A DNA stretch of 5,368 nt from an uncultured bacterium (lineage in GTDB: Bacteria; Planctomycetota; Phycisphaerae; Phycisphaerales; SM1A02). The first letter of the stretch is position 1; each line of letters begins with the position of its first letter. This document shows, in pieces, positions 1 through 5,368 of the stretch. Under the pieces are notes generated by a model, which had not been told where the DNA came from, made no database searches, and saw nothing but the letters and a program-made list of their open reading frames with translations. The position numbers and the translations under genes were made by a program. The DNA is taken from positions 1 to 5,368 of the forward strand of contig CAIPQY010000034.1 of assembly GCA_903867275.1 (NCBI GenBank), given 5' to 3'.

Positions 1-1622
1 GCCTCCATGCCCAGGATGGGCATGCCCTTCGCGTCCTCGGCGGCGCCGTGCGCCAGTCGCATCGCCTCCAGCAGCGTCATGCGGCCGCCCGGATGCTGCT
101 TCAGGAACTTGAGGCCGGTGTCCAGATCCTCGCGGCGCACTTCCACCCAGCGGCCATTGATGCGCACCAGCGGACTGCCCTTCTTGGCCAGCGCCTCGAA
201 CGCCTCGATCGACAGCGGCTGATCGCCGAGCGCGATCTGCCACGCGTAGTTCACCACGCTGTGCAGGCCAAAGCCGCCGCTCCGCGCTTCGCCCTTGGGC
301 GGCGCAAAGCCGTCGCCTTCCATGCCTTCACCCTCGATCAGCAGTCGGGCGCCAACGCGCGTGCTGGCCTGCGACCACCAGTCGGGCACCAGGCAGCGCA
401 CGCCGCTCTCCTCGATCACGGGACGAATCTCGCGCAGGAACGCGTACGCCTCCGCGGTGTCCAGATCCAGGCCGATGGGTGCGGCCTCTTCCAGCGCGTC
501 CTCCAGCTTGGGCCAGATGCGCGAGGCGCGCGCGAGTTCGCTCAGCAGCATCTCGGCCGTGCGTTCGGCGCCGCTCTTGGCACCGCCCTTGCCAGCGGCC
601 TGCTTCCACACGGTTTCGGCGTCGATGATGGTCGGCGGATCGTCGGTGGTGGCCAGATGGAACACCAACCGCCACGCGTGACGATCCTCCTCGCCTTCCT
701 GCGCCGCGTACAGCGCAGGCGGCGGCTCGATCAGTTCAAGCAGCAGGCGCATGGCACGGCCTTCGCCGATGTCTTCCAGCATGCCCAGCCACTGACGCAC
801 GCCGCGCACCAGGCTCACGTCGCCGGTAGTCGCCTGCGGCACATCGGGTGTTCGATCAAGCAGGCCCTTCAGCCACGCCACATGCGCATCGATCGCGGGA
901 TCGCGGTCCTCGATGGCATCGATGTAGCTCTCCTGCACCATCACGCCGCGCACGAAGCTGTCCACGCACGCGCCAAGGAAATCCTCGAGCACGGCCCATC
1001 CATCGGCCTCGTTGCTGTCGGCCACGGCGCGGCACAGCGGCGGCATGGCGGCGAGCAGCGTGGCCGCCTTCTCCGCGGTGCCGGCGTCGCTCAGCCACGG
1101 GCGCCAACGCGCCTCCATGCGACCGCTGCGATCCTGCTGCACCGAGGGCACCACACGCTGATCTTCGAGCAGTTCCAGCGCGAACCGTGCGGCGGCGCAC
1201 CAGAAGCGAAGCTCATGGCCAGCCTCATGATCCTGCTCGCCACGCTTCGACTCGTACGCCAGCAACGCACCCAGCACGCGGTCGGCCGGCAACGCCAGCG
1301 TTGCGATCTCGCATGCCTCCAGACGCAGGTCGCGTTCGGCATCGAGTGCCAGTCCAAGGTCCGCCACCAGGCGATCACTGGGAGATGGGCGCTGCTGCTC
1401 GAACGGCAGCACCAGCGGAATCATCGACTCGACAGCGCCCTCCATGCTCAGGCCCGCCGCCTCGGCGGCATGCTTCACGTCGGCGGTCGACGCGGCGAAT
1501 GGATGCTTCGGGATCTGATCCTGGACCGGCTCGGGCACCACTGCGCCGGCGCGGAATGCATCCACCGATTCGCCCCACACATGCAGTTGATGACGGTGCC
1601 AATTGGCGTGCAGGACAAGCAT
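1..1622 (-). CDS. SNF2-family helicase, N-terminal part (SNF2 helicase-associated domain), truncated by window edge
   Basis: This is the first 540 codons of a large protein; the gene continues past position 1. It opens MLVLHANW, with HVWGES soon after and HPFAAS at residues 40-45, which resembles the N-terminus of bacterial SNF2 helicases that carry an SNF2-associated domain (DUF3670 type; M. tuberculosis HelZ is of this general class). Residues about 385-515 fit that domain: YAWQIALGDQPLSIEAFEAL, then SPLVRINGRWVEV at 483-495, then GGRMTLLEAMRLA. Family members are usually around 1000 residues with the DEAD-like ATPase and helicase C domains in the second half, so the catalytic motifs are not visible here. 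The expected role is ATP-driven remodelling of nucleic acid-protein complexes; the substrate is unknown. The start is well fixed: an in-frame TGA lies 15 codons upstream (1665-1667) and no other start codon intervenes. The Shine-Dalgarno is weak (AAGAG, 10 nt upstream). A tRNA-Lys gene precedes it on the same strand. The family call is from recognition of motifs, not a search. Confidence 0.85.
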   Translation of the reverse strand, partial: MLVLHANWHRHQLHVWGESVDAFRAGAVVPEPVQDQIPKHPFAASTADVKHAAEAAGLSMEGAVESMIPLVLPFEQQRPSPSDRLVADLGLALDAERDLRLEACEIATLALPADRVLGALLAYESKRGEQDHEAGHELRFWCAAARFALELLEDQRVVPSVQQDRSGRMEARWRPWLSDAGTAEKAATLLAAMPPLCRAVADSNEADGWAVLEDFLGACVDSFVRGVMVQESYIDAIEDRDPAIDAHVAWLKGLLDRTPDVPQATTGDVSLVRGVRQWLGMLEDIGEGRAMRLLLELIEPPPALYAAQEGEEDRHAWRLVFHLATTDDPPTIIDAETVWKQAAGKGGAKSGAERTAEMLLSELARASRIWPKLEDALEEAAPIGLDLDTAEAYAFLREIRPVIEESGVRCLVPDWWSQASTRVGARLLIEGEGMEGDGFAPPKGEARSGGFGLHSVVNYAWQIALGDQPLSIEAFEALAKKGSPLVRINGRWVEVRREDLDTGLKFLKQHPGGRMTLLEAMRLAHGAAEDAKGMPILGME

Positions 1623-1667
1623 GGATGCGGGGCTCTTGGGGTCGGTCCGAGTCGAAGAGAAGGCTCA

Positions 1668-1740
1668 TGATTGCGCTGGGACTCGAACCCAGGACCTGCC
1701 GGTTAAAAGCCGGCTGCTCTACCGACTGAGCTACGCAATC
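1668..1740 (-). tRNA. tRNA-Lys (anticodon UUU)
   Basis: The minus strand folds into a complete 73-nt cloverleaf. The acceptor stem is GATTGCG pairing with CGCAATC in seven perfect pairs, with discriminator A at 1668. The D arm contains GCTCAGTCGGTAGAGC. The anticodon stem GCCGG/CCGGC closes the loop CTTTTAA, giving anticodon TTT (lysine). The variable loop is short, and the T arm is CTGGG-TTCGAGT-CCCAG. The 3' CCA is not encoded: the DNA continues TGAG, so CCA must be added by nucleotidyltransferase. The gene reads AAA and, by wobble, AAG codons. It lies 45 nt upstream of the helicase start on the same strand, with no obvious terminator between. Confidence 0.97.
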
Positions 1741-2022
1741 GCGGACCACGCAGCATACAAGAACCCCGGTGGCCCCCTGTTGGCGAATTTCTGGATCGTA
1801 TTTTATAGGACTCATATGGTCGCAAACTCGTATCAGACCGATTTTATTGGAACCCCATAACTCGAGCCGAAATGCCTGTGGTCCGAAAATGCATCGTGAA
1901 TTTGAGGAAGTCGCCCAACTGGGGTCCATATGAATCCGAAGTTGGGGACTGATAAGGCACTTCGCCCCCCCGCGCTGACAGGCGTCAGCGACGAGGAAAG
2001 GGCACAACAAGGGAGGCACCCC
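1741..2022. promoter_or_regulatory. Divergent spacer between tRNA-Lys and xerC
   Basis: This 282-nt spacer is visibly richer in A and T than its flanks, mainly in 1785-1935, and should hold the promoters for tRNA-Lys (leftward) and xerC (rightward). On the plus strand, TTGGCG (1780-1785) and TATAGG (1804-1809) are 18 nt apart, a fair -35/-10 pair that would give xerC a leader of about 200 nt. On the minus strand, TATGCT (1757-1752) is a possible -10 for the tRNA, but no good -35 precedes it. A shared AT box, GTATTTTATA (1798-1807), could serve either strand. Two inverted copies of CCATATGARTCC occur at 1808-1819 and 1926-1937. An ATG at 1930 opens an in-frame extension of xerC, judged non-coding. 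No small gene or RNA is evident. Confidence 0.4.
2009..2016 (+). promoter_or_regulatory. Shine-Dalgarno of xerC, deciding the GTG start
   Basis: AAGGGAGG lies 6 nt before the GTG at 2023. It is a strong match to the anti-Shine-Dalgarno core at near-ideal spacing, whereas the in-frame ATG at 1930 is preceded only by CTGGGGTCC. This favours GTG 2023 as the start of xerC. Confidence 0.75.
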
Positions 2023-3009
2023 GTGGAACAGAACTTGCCCATCGTCGACCGCTTCGTTGGCTATCTCGCCGACGAGCGCCATTTCAGCCCCTACACCGGG
2101 CGCTGCTACGGACTGGATCTGCGCCAATTCATGGACTACATCGCCACGGAGAGCGGACTCGAGATTTCGATGCCCGCCGAAAAGGCCGCACTGGAATCCG
2201 GCAAGGGCGATGCCTCGGCGCGCAACGTGACCGGTCGCATCCTGGCCTGTGACGTGGAGTTGATCCGCGGCTTCCTGAAGCGCATCAGCGAGCAGAACTA
2301 TTCGGTGGCCACCATGGCGCGAAAGATCGCCACGCTTCGCTCCTTCCACAAGTGGATGGAGCGCGTTGGACTGACCACCAGCAATCCGATGACGCTGATC
2401 CGCTCGCCGAAGCAGCCCAAGCGACTGCCGAAGGCGATCACCGTGGATCAGATCGAGCGCCTGCTGTCGGCACCCGATGCCAACGACCTGCTGGGCGCGC
2501 GCGACCGCGCGATCCTGGAGGCGCTGTACTCGACCGGCATGCGCGTGAGCGAGGTGGTTGGCCTGAACCGCGGCGACCTGAACGAGAGCGGCGAGTGCGT
2601 GCAGATCCGCGGCAAGGGCAAGCGCGAACGCATGGCGCCGCTGGGTGGCCACGCGATGACCGCCATCCGCAACTACGTGAAGCTGCTCGACGCTGAGAAG
2701 GCCTCGCTGCCCTCCGGCCCCACCGCCCCGCTGTTCGTGAACAAGAACGGCACGCGACTGAGCACGCGCTCGGTGCGCCGGAAGGTGGCCAAGTACCTGG
2801 TGCAGGTGGGTCTGGATCCAGACATCAGCCCGCACACCATCCGCCACAGCTTCGCCACGCACATGCTGGACAACGGCGCCGACCTGCGCAGCGTGCAGGA
2901 ACTGCTGGGCCACCAGAGCCTGAGCAGCACGCAGGTGTACACCCACCTGACATCGGGCCGCATGCGTGAGGCCTACGACAAGGCTCACCCGCGCGCCGAA
3001 GCGGGCTGA
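2023..3009 (+). CDS. xerC: Tyrosine recombinase XerC (site-specific integrase/recombinase)
   Basis: A 328-residue Xer-type tyrosine recombinase, expected to act with a partner at the dif site to resolve chromosome dimers during cell division. The N-terminal SAM-like core-binding domain spans about residues 4-117 (FVGYLADERHFSPYT, then ATLRSFHKWM) and the catalytic domain about 135-320. All catalytic residues are present: R174 in STGMRVSE, K198 in RGKGKRER, H271 and R274 in HTIRHSFATH, H297 in LLGHQSLSS and nucleophile Y306 in QVYTHL. The ending, MREAYDKAHPRAEAG, resembles XerC more than XerD, though family members are hard to separate by eye. GTG 2023 is chosen for its strong Shine-Dalgarno; starting at ATG 1930 would add 31 residues with codon use unlike the rest (TTG, GGG, AGG). 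About 20 extra residues around 46-70 lengthen the N-terminal domain relative to E. coli XerC. The gene ends inside the 3' end of convergent purK. Standing next to a tRNA does not make it a phage integrase here: the sequence is Xer-like and no att duplication is visible. Confidence 0.9.
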   Translation: MEQNLPIVDRFVGYLADERHFSPYTGRCYGLDLRQFMDYIATESGLEISMPAEKAALESGKGDASARNVTGRILACDVELIRGFLKRISEQNYSVATMARKIATLRSFHKWMERVGLTTSNPMTLIRSPKQPKRLPKAITVDQIERLLSAPDANDLLGARDRAILEALYSTGMRVSEVVGLNRGDLNESGECVQIRGKGKRERMAPLGGHAMTAIRNYVKLLDAEKASLPSGPTAPLFVNKNGTRLSTRSVRRKVAKYLVQVGLDPDISPHTIRHSFATHMLDNGADLRSVQELLGHQSLSSTQVYTHLTSGRMREAYDKAHPRAEAG

Positions 3010-4106
3010 GCGTGCAGGGCGGCGAAAGCCGCATCCGCATCGGACATCGCAAGCGACTCCTGCTGGGCCACCGACGTGAGGTGGCCCAGCTTTCGTCTGG
3101 CCCGCGGCTGCTTGCCGTACAGGTGCAGATGCACCGACGCAGGCAGTGCGGCGGAAGGTGCAGGCACGACACCGATCAGGTTGCGCATCACCGAAACGCC
3201 CGTCGCCGCGGTGTCGCCAAGCGGCATGCGCGCGACGGCGCGAAGGTGGTTCTCGAACTGGCTCGTGCGCGCACCCTCGATGGTCCAGTGACCGCTGTTG
3301 TGCACGCGCGGCGCCATCTCGTTCGCGATCAGTTCACCGTTGCACAGGAAGAACTCGACCGCCAGCACGCCTTCGTGTCGCAATCGCGAGAGCACGGTGC
3401 GAACACCCGCCTGCGCCCGCTGGATGGCGGCGTCCGGGATGCCCGACGCAGGCGCGACGGTGCAGTCCAGAATGCCCTCACGGTGCTCGTTGCGGCAGGC
3501 GCTCCACAGGCGCATGTCCTCGCGACCCGATGCATCGAGCCCGCGCACGGCCACGATGCTGATCTCGCTGTCGAAGGGAACGAACGCCTCCAGGATGCAG
3601 GGCACCGAACCGAGCGATGCGAAGGCATCGGCCAGCGACGCGCGCGTGAGCACCTTCGCCTGACCCTTGCCGTCGTAGCCCATGCGCCGCGTCTTCAGCA
3701 TGGCCGGCAGCGGCACGGCCTGCAGCGCCGCCTCGAAATCACGCGGCGCGTCGACGGGTGCAAAGGCCTGCACCTGCAGCCCGCACTCGCGGAAGAACTG
3801 CTTCTCGTGGATGCGATCCTGACCGCACTGCAGCGAAGCCACCCCAGGTCGCACCGGCACGCGTCGTGCGAGCCGCTCGATGGCGGCGGTGGGCACGTTC
3901 TCCCACTCGATGGTGACGGCGTCCAGGTCGGCAGCGAAGCGATCAAGCAACGCATCATCGAGCAGATCACCTTGCAGCAGTTCACCCAGACCCTGCACGC
4001 ATGTCTCGCCCGGCGGCGACAGAAAACGGAACTGCATGCCGAGTCGCGCGCCGGCCTGCGCCAGCATGCGCCCAAGCTGTCCTGCACCCAACACGCCGAT
4101 CTTCAT
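2985..4106 (-). CDS. purK: N5-carboxyaminoimidazole ribonucleotide synthase (PurK)
   Basis: A 373-residue ATP-grasp enzyme of cytosolic de novo purine synthesis: AIR + bicarbonate + ATP gives N5-CAIR, the substrate of PurE. The N-terminal nucleotide-binding fold begins MKIGVLGAGQLGRML, followed by the family motif EWENVP (67-72). The ATP-grasp domain includes KTRRMGYDGKGQ (138-149), the hinge region ILEAFVPFDSE (171-181) and the signature EMAPRVHNSGHWTIEG (263-278). The C-terminal domain has the typical YGKQPRARRKLGHLT (330-344). Length is normal for the family (about 355-390). The ATG overlaps the purE stop as ATGA (4103-4106), and GAAGG lies 7 nt upstream, so translation is probably coupled. 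The 3' end overlaps the xerC end by 25 bp on opposite strands. Codons for residues 339-348 form one side and the loop of a perfect hairpin described separately. Confidence 0.96.
   Translation of the reverse strand: MKIGVLGAGQLGRMLAQAGARLGMQFRFLSPPGETCVQGLGELLQGDLLDDALLDRFAADLDAVTIEWENVPTAAIERLARRVPVRPGVASLQCGQDRIHEKQFFRECGLQVQAFAPVDAPRDFEAALQAVPLPAMLKTRRMGYDGKGQAKVLTRASLADAFASLGSVPCILEAFVPFDSEISIVAVRGLDASGREDMRLWSACRNEHREGILDCTVAPASGIPDAAIQRAQAGVRTVLSRLRHEGVLAVEFFLCNGELIANEMAPRVHNSGHWTIEGARTSQFENHLRAVARMPLGDTAATGVSVMRNLIGVVPAPSAALPASVHLHLYGKQPRARRKLGHLTSVAQQESLAMSDADAAFAALHAQPASARG
3062..3097 (+). terminator. Candidate intrinsic terminator for xerC, inside purK coding sequence
   Basis: GCTGGGCCACC (3062-3072) and GGTGGCCCAGC (3080-3090) form a perfect 11-bp stem, 9 of 11 pairs being G-C, around a 7-nt loop GACGTGA. 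On the plus strand it is followed by TTTCGTCT, a short imperfect U tract. It lies 52 nt after the xerC stop, in the right orientation to stop xerC transcription. On the minus strand the tail is AGGAGTCGC, with no T run, so it should not terminate purK. The weak T tract is the main doubt. Confidence 0.5.
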
Positions 4107-4612
4107 GCACGCGCCTTCGATGGATCGGGGTTGGCGAGCACCGCCTGGGTGCGGCCTGCGCGATCGGCGGCCAATGCCGCGGCGATCGTGGGATGATCGT
4201 TCGCCAGAATCGCGGCTGCAAGCAACGCCGCGTTCTCCGCGCCGGCCTTGCCAACCGCAAGCGTTCCAACCGGCACACCGGCGGGCATCTGCAGGATGGA
4301 CAGCACCGAGTCGACACCCTGCATGGCGCTGGACATCACGGGAACGCCCAGCACCGGCAGCAGCGTCTTGCTGGCGCACATGCCGGGCAGGTGCGCCGCG
4401 CCACCGGCGCCGGCGATGATCACGCGCAGGCCACGCGAGGCGGCCGAGCCGGCGTACTCGAACAGCAGATCGGGCGTGCGATGTGCGCTCACCACGCGCG
4501 TTTCATGTGGCACGCCCAGCTTGGCCAGCATCGCCGCCGCATGCTGCATGGTGTCCCAGTCGCTCTGGCTGCCCATGATCACGCCCACGAGTGGATTGGT
4601 CGCGTCGCTCAT
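4103..4612 (-). CDS. purE: N5-carboxyaminoimidazole ribonucleotide mutase (PurE, class I)
   Basis: A 169-residue class I PurE, which converts N5-CAIR to CAIR in the cytosol after PurK. The family motifs are intact: VGVIMGSQSDW (9-19), with S15 and D18 expected to bind the substrate phosphate; SAHRTP (42-47), carrying the catalytic histidine H44; IIAGAGGAAHLPGM (65-78); and SILQMPAGVPVGTLAVG followed by AENAALLAA. Presence of PurK immediately downstream agrees with class I, which uses N5-CAIR, rather than the class II enzyme that carboxylates AIR directly. Length is typical. The ATG at 4612 has TAGGAT upstream (AGGA at 4620-4623, 7 nt spacing). The stop overlaps the purK start. The esterase gene ends 40 nt upstream on the same strand, so a shared transcript is possible; no clear promoter is seen in that gap. 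Confidence 0.97.
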   Translation of the reverse strand: MSDATNPLVGVIMGSQSDWDTMQHAAAMLAKLGVPHETRVVSAHRTPDLLFEYAGSAASRGLRVIIAGAGGAAHLPGMCASKTLLPVLGVPVMSSAMQGVDSVLSILQMPAGVPVGTLAVGKAGAENAALLAAAILANDHPTIAAALAADRAGRTQAVLANPDPSKARA

Positions 4613-4652
4613 GCGGCAATCCTAATGGGTGGTGGAAGGGCGCCGGCGCCGG
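4613..4652. other. Short esterase-purE gap with 12-bp palindrome
   Basis: The 40-nt gap contains the perfect palindrome GGCGCCGGCGCC (4639-4650), directly next to the esterase stop. There is no T tract on either side, so it is not a convincing intrinsic terminator. The purE Shine-Dalgarno lies in the same gap. The short distance suggests read-through from the esterase gene into purE. Confidence 0.35.
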
Positions 4653-5368
4653 TCAATCCGCCAGGCCGGCCTTCTGCAGGTGGCGCTTCAAATCCAGCGA
4701 AAAACGGCCGCGCGCGATCATGGCGGCCGTGTCATGCGTGGCATCGGGCAGCACCTCGATGAAACCGCTGCCTTCGGGCAAGGGCACGAAGCAGATTTCC
4801 CCGCGAAGCACATCGATCTTCGCCTTCAGGCGCTTCACGGCGCGCTCCAGGTAGAAACTGTCGGCGCTGCCCACCACCAGATGCACCTTGTCGTTCAGCA
4901 CCGGGCCAAGCTTGCCCCATCGCCGCTCGATCAGGCGCGCGATGTCGTAGCCGCTCCACGATTCGTTCACCAACGCGTGGTCGATGACGCCGGTTTCGGG
5001 GTCGGCCAGTCGACGCGGCATGCCCGTGCGTTCATCCGGTGGACTGAACATGGCGAACCATGCATCCCACTGCTGCCCGCTGCCGCCGTTTGGATCGATG
5101 GCACGCTCCATGCCCATCTCCTCGCGCGCGGTCATGAGCACCTTCTCCATGGGGCCCACGGCGCGACGGAAACTGCCGCGCTCCTCGCCATCCTTGTCGG
5201 TGTACAGGTTGGCATCCGCGTACAGGTCGCTGACCTGGAACGCGGAGAAGTCCACTGGATCGGGTGAGCTGCTCCAGCAGCCGCCGAAGAAGTCGGGGTT
5301 GGTGAGCTGCAGCCAGAGCGAACTCCATCCGCCACTGGAGTGGCCGGTGAGCAGTCGTGCCTCGGGCC
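4653..5368 (-). CDS. Putative alpha/beta-hydrolase esterase, C-terminal part, truncated by window edge
   Basis: The last 237 residues of an esterase of the alpha/beta-hydrolase superfamily, similar in style to 'putative esterase' (enterochelin esterase/esterase D-like) proteins. The fragment opens PEARLLTGHSSGGWSSLWLQ, with the nucleophile elbow G-H-S-S-G; by the G-x-S-x-G rule the nucleophile is fragment residue 10 (codon 5337-5339). NPDFFGGCWSSSPDPVDF follows, a typical strand-and-loop after the elbow. Candidate acid and base are D169 in VVGSADSFYLERA and H211 in PDATHDTA. The N-terminal half, any signal peptide and the start are off the right edge, so location in the cell and substrate cannot be judged. 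A GTG at 5255 opens an apparent 200-residue frame, but the open frame and nucleophile motif upstream show it is internal. It lies upstream of purE on the same strand; no functional link to purine synthesis is evident. Confidence 0.83.
   Translation of the reverse strand, partial: PEARLLTGHSSGGWSSLWLQLTNPDFFGGCWSSSPDPVDFSAFQVSDLYADANLYTDKDGEERGSFRRAVGPMEKVLMTAREEMGMERAIDPNGGSGQQWDAWFAMFSPPDERTGMPRRLADPETGVIDHALVNESWSGYDIARLIERRWGKLGPVLNDKVHLVVGSADSFYLERAVKRLKAKIDVLRGEICFVPLPEGSGFIEVLPDATHDTAAMIARGRFSLDLKRHLQKAGLAD

Noticed and set aside
48..1670. A 540-codon open frame on the plus strand opposite the helicase gene
   Set aside because: It is antisense to a frame with clear SNF2-associated motifs, has a His/Arg/Ala-rich low-complexity composition with no recognisable domain, and follows from GC-rich third positions on the opposite strand.
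2934..2943. Palindrome GGTGTACACC spanning the catalytic tyrosine codon of xerC
   Set aside because: It is explained by the codons for the conserved VYTH motif and is short enough to be expected by chance.
2932..2950. CAGGTG/CACCTG six-bp hairpin as a possible purK terminator
   Set aside because: The stem is short and there is no T tract on the minus strand after it.
1375..2988. A 537-codon minus-strand open frame spanning the helicase start, tRNA, spacer and xerC antisense
   Set aside because: It runs through a tRNA gene and opposite well-supported xerC, and it is out of frame with the helicase, so it cannot be a real gene.
1668..3009. tRNA-Lys next to a tyrosine recombinase as an integrated mobile element
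   Set aside because: The recombinase is Xer-like, the tRNA 5' end rather than its 3' end faces it, no second copy of the tRNA 3' segment is present in the window, and the genes beyond are housekeeping.
3012..4196. A 394-codon plus-strand open frame opposite purK
   Set aside because: It is the composition shadow of purK: rich in Arg, His and Ala, with no motif and no supporting ribosome binding site.
1..5368. CRISPR array, toxin-antitoxin pair, defence island or selenoprotein/riboswitch signals
   Set aside because: No regularly spaced repeats, no small paired genes and no recognisable riboswitch core were seen. The only helicase is partial and lacks a defence-type neighbour inside the window.

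Overview
The window is GC-rich bacterial chromosomal DNA with dense, ordinary-looking gene packing. It carries a partial SNF2-family helicase gene, a tRNA-Lys gene, a Xer-type tyrosine recombinase gene, the purine genes purE and purK, and a partial esterase gene. The tRNA has no encoded CCA. Base composition, the large SNF2-associated helicase and an esterase of a type I associate with Planctomycetota suggest that phylum, possibly Phycisphaerae. This is an inference from protein style, not a proven placement.

Layout. Positions 1-1622 (minus) hold the first 540 codons of a SNF2-type helicase; its start is inside the window and its ATPase half lies off the left edge. A complete tRNA-Lys(UUU) gene (1668-1740, minus) sits 45 nt upstream of that start on the same strand. 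A 282-nt, relatively AT-rich divergent spacer (1741-2022) separates the tRNA from xerC (2023-3009, plus), which has all Xer catalytic residues and a strong Shine-Dalgarno before a GTG start. Convergent to xerC is purK (2985-4106, minus); the two genes share 25 bp at their 3' ends. purE (4103-4612, minus) overlaps purK by ATGA, so purE-purK form a coupled pair. Forty bases upstream of purE ends an alpha/beta-hydrolase esterase (4653-5368, minus), which runs off the right edge and may be in the same transcription unit.

How the genes work together. PurK makes N5-carboxy-AIR from AIR, bicarbonate and ATP, and PurE rearranges it to CAIR in de novo purine synthesis. XerC is expected to resolve chromosome dimers at dif with a partner recombinase not seen here. 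The helicase, tRNA and esterase have no evident functional link to these.

I found no convincing new system. The most interesting local signal is a perfect 11-bp hairpin with a short T-containing tail, placed 52 nt past the xerC stop but inside the purK coding sequence. It looks like an xerC terminator written into a conserved purK protein motif. The long open frames antisense to the helicase and purK genes look like composition-driven shadows.
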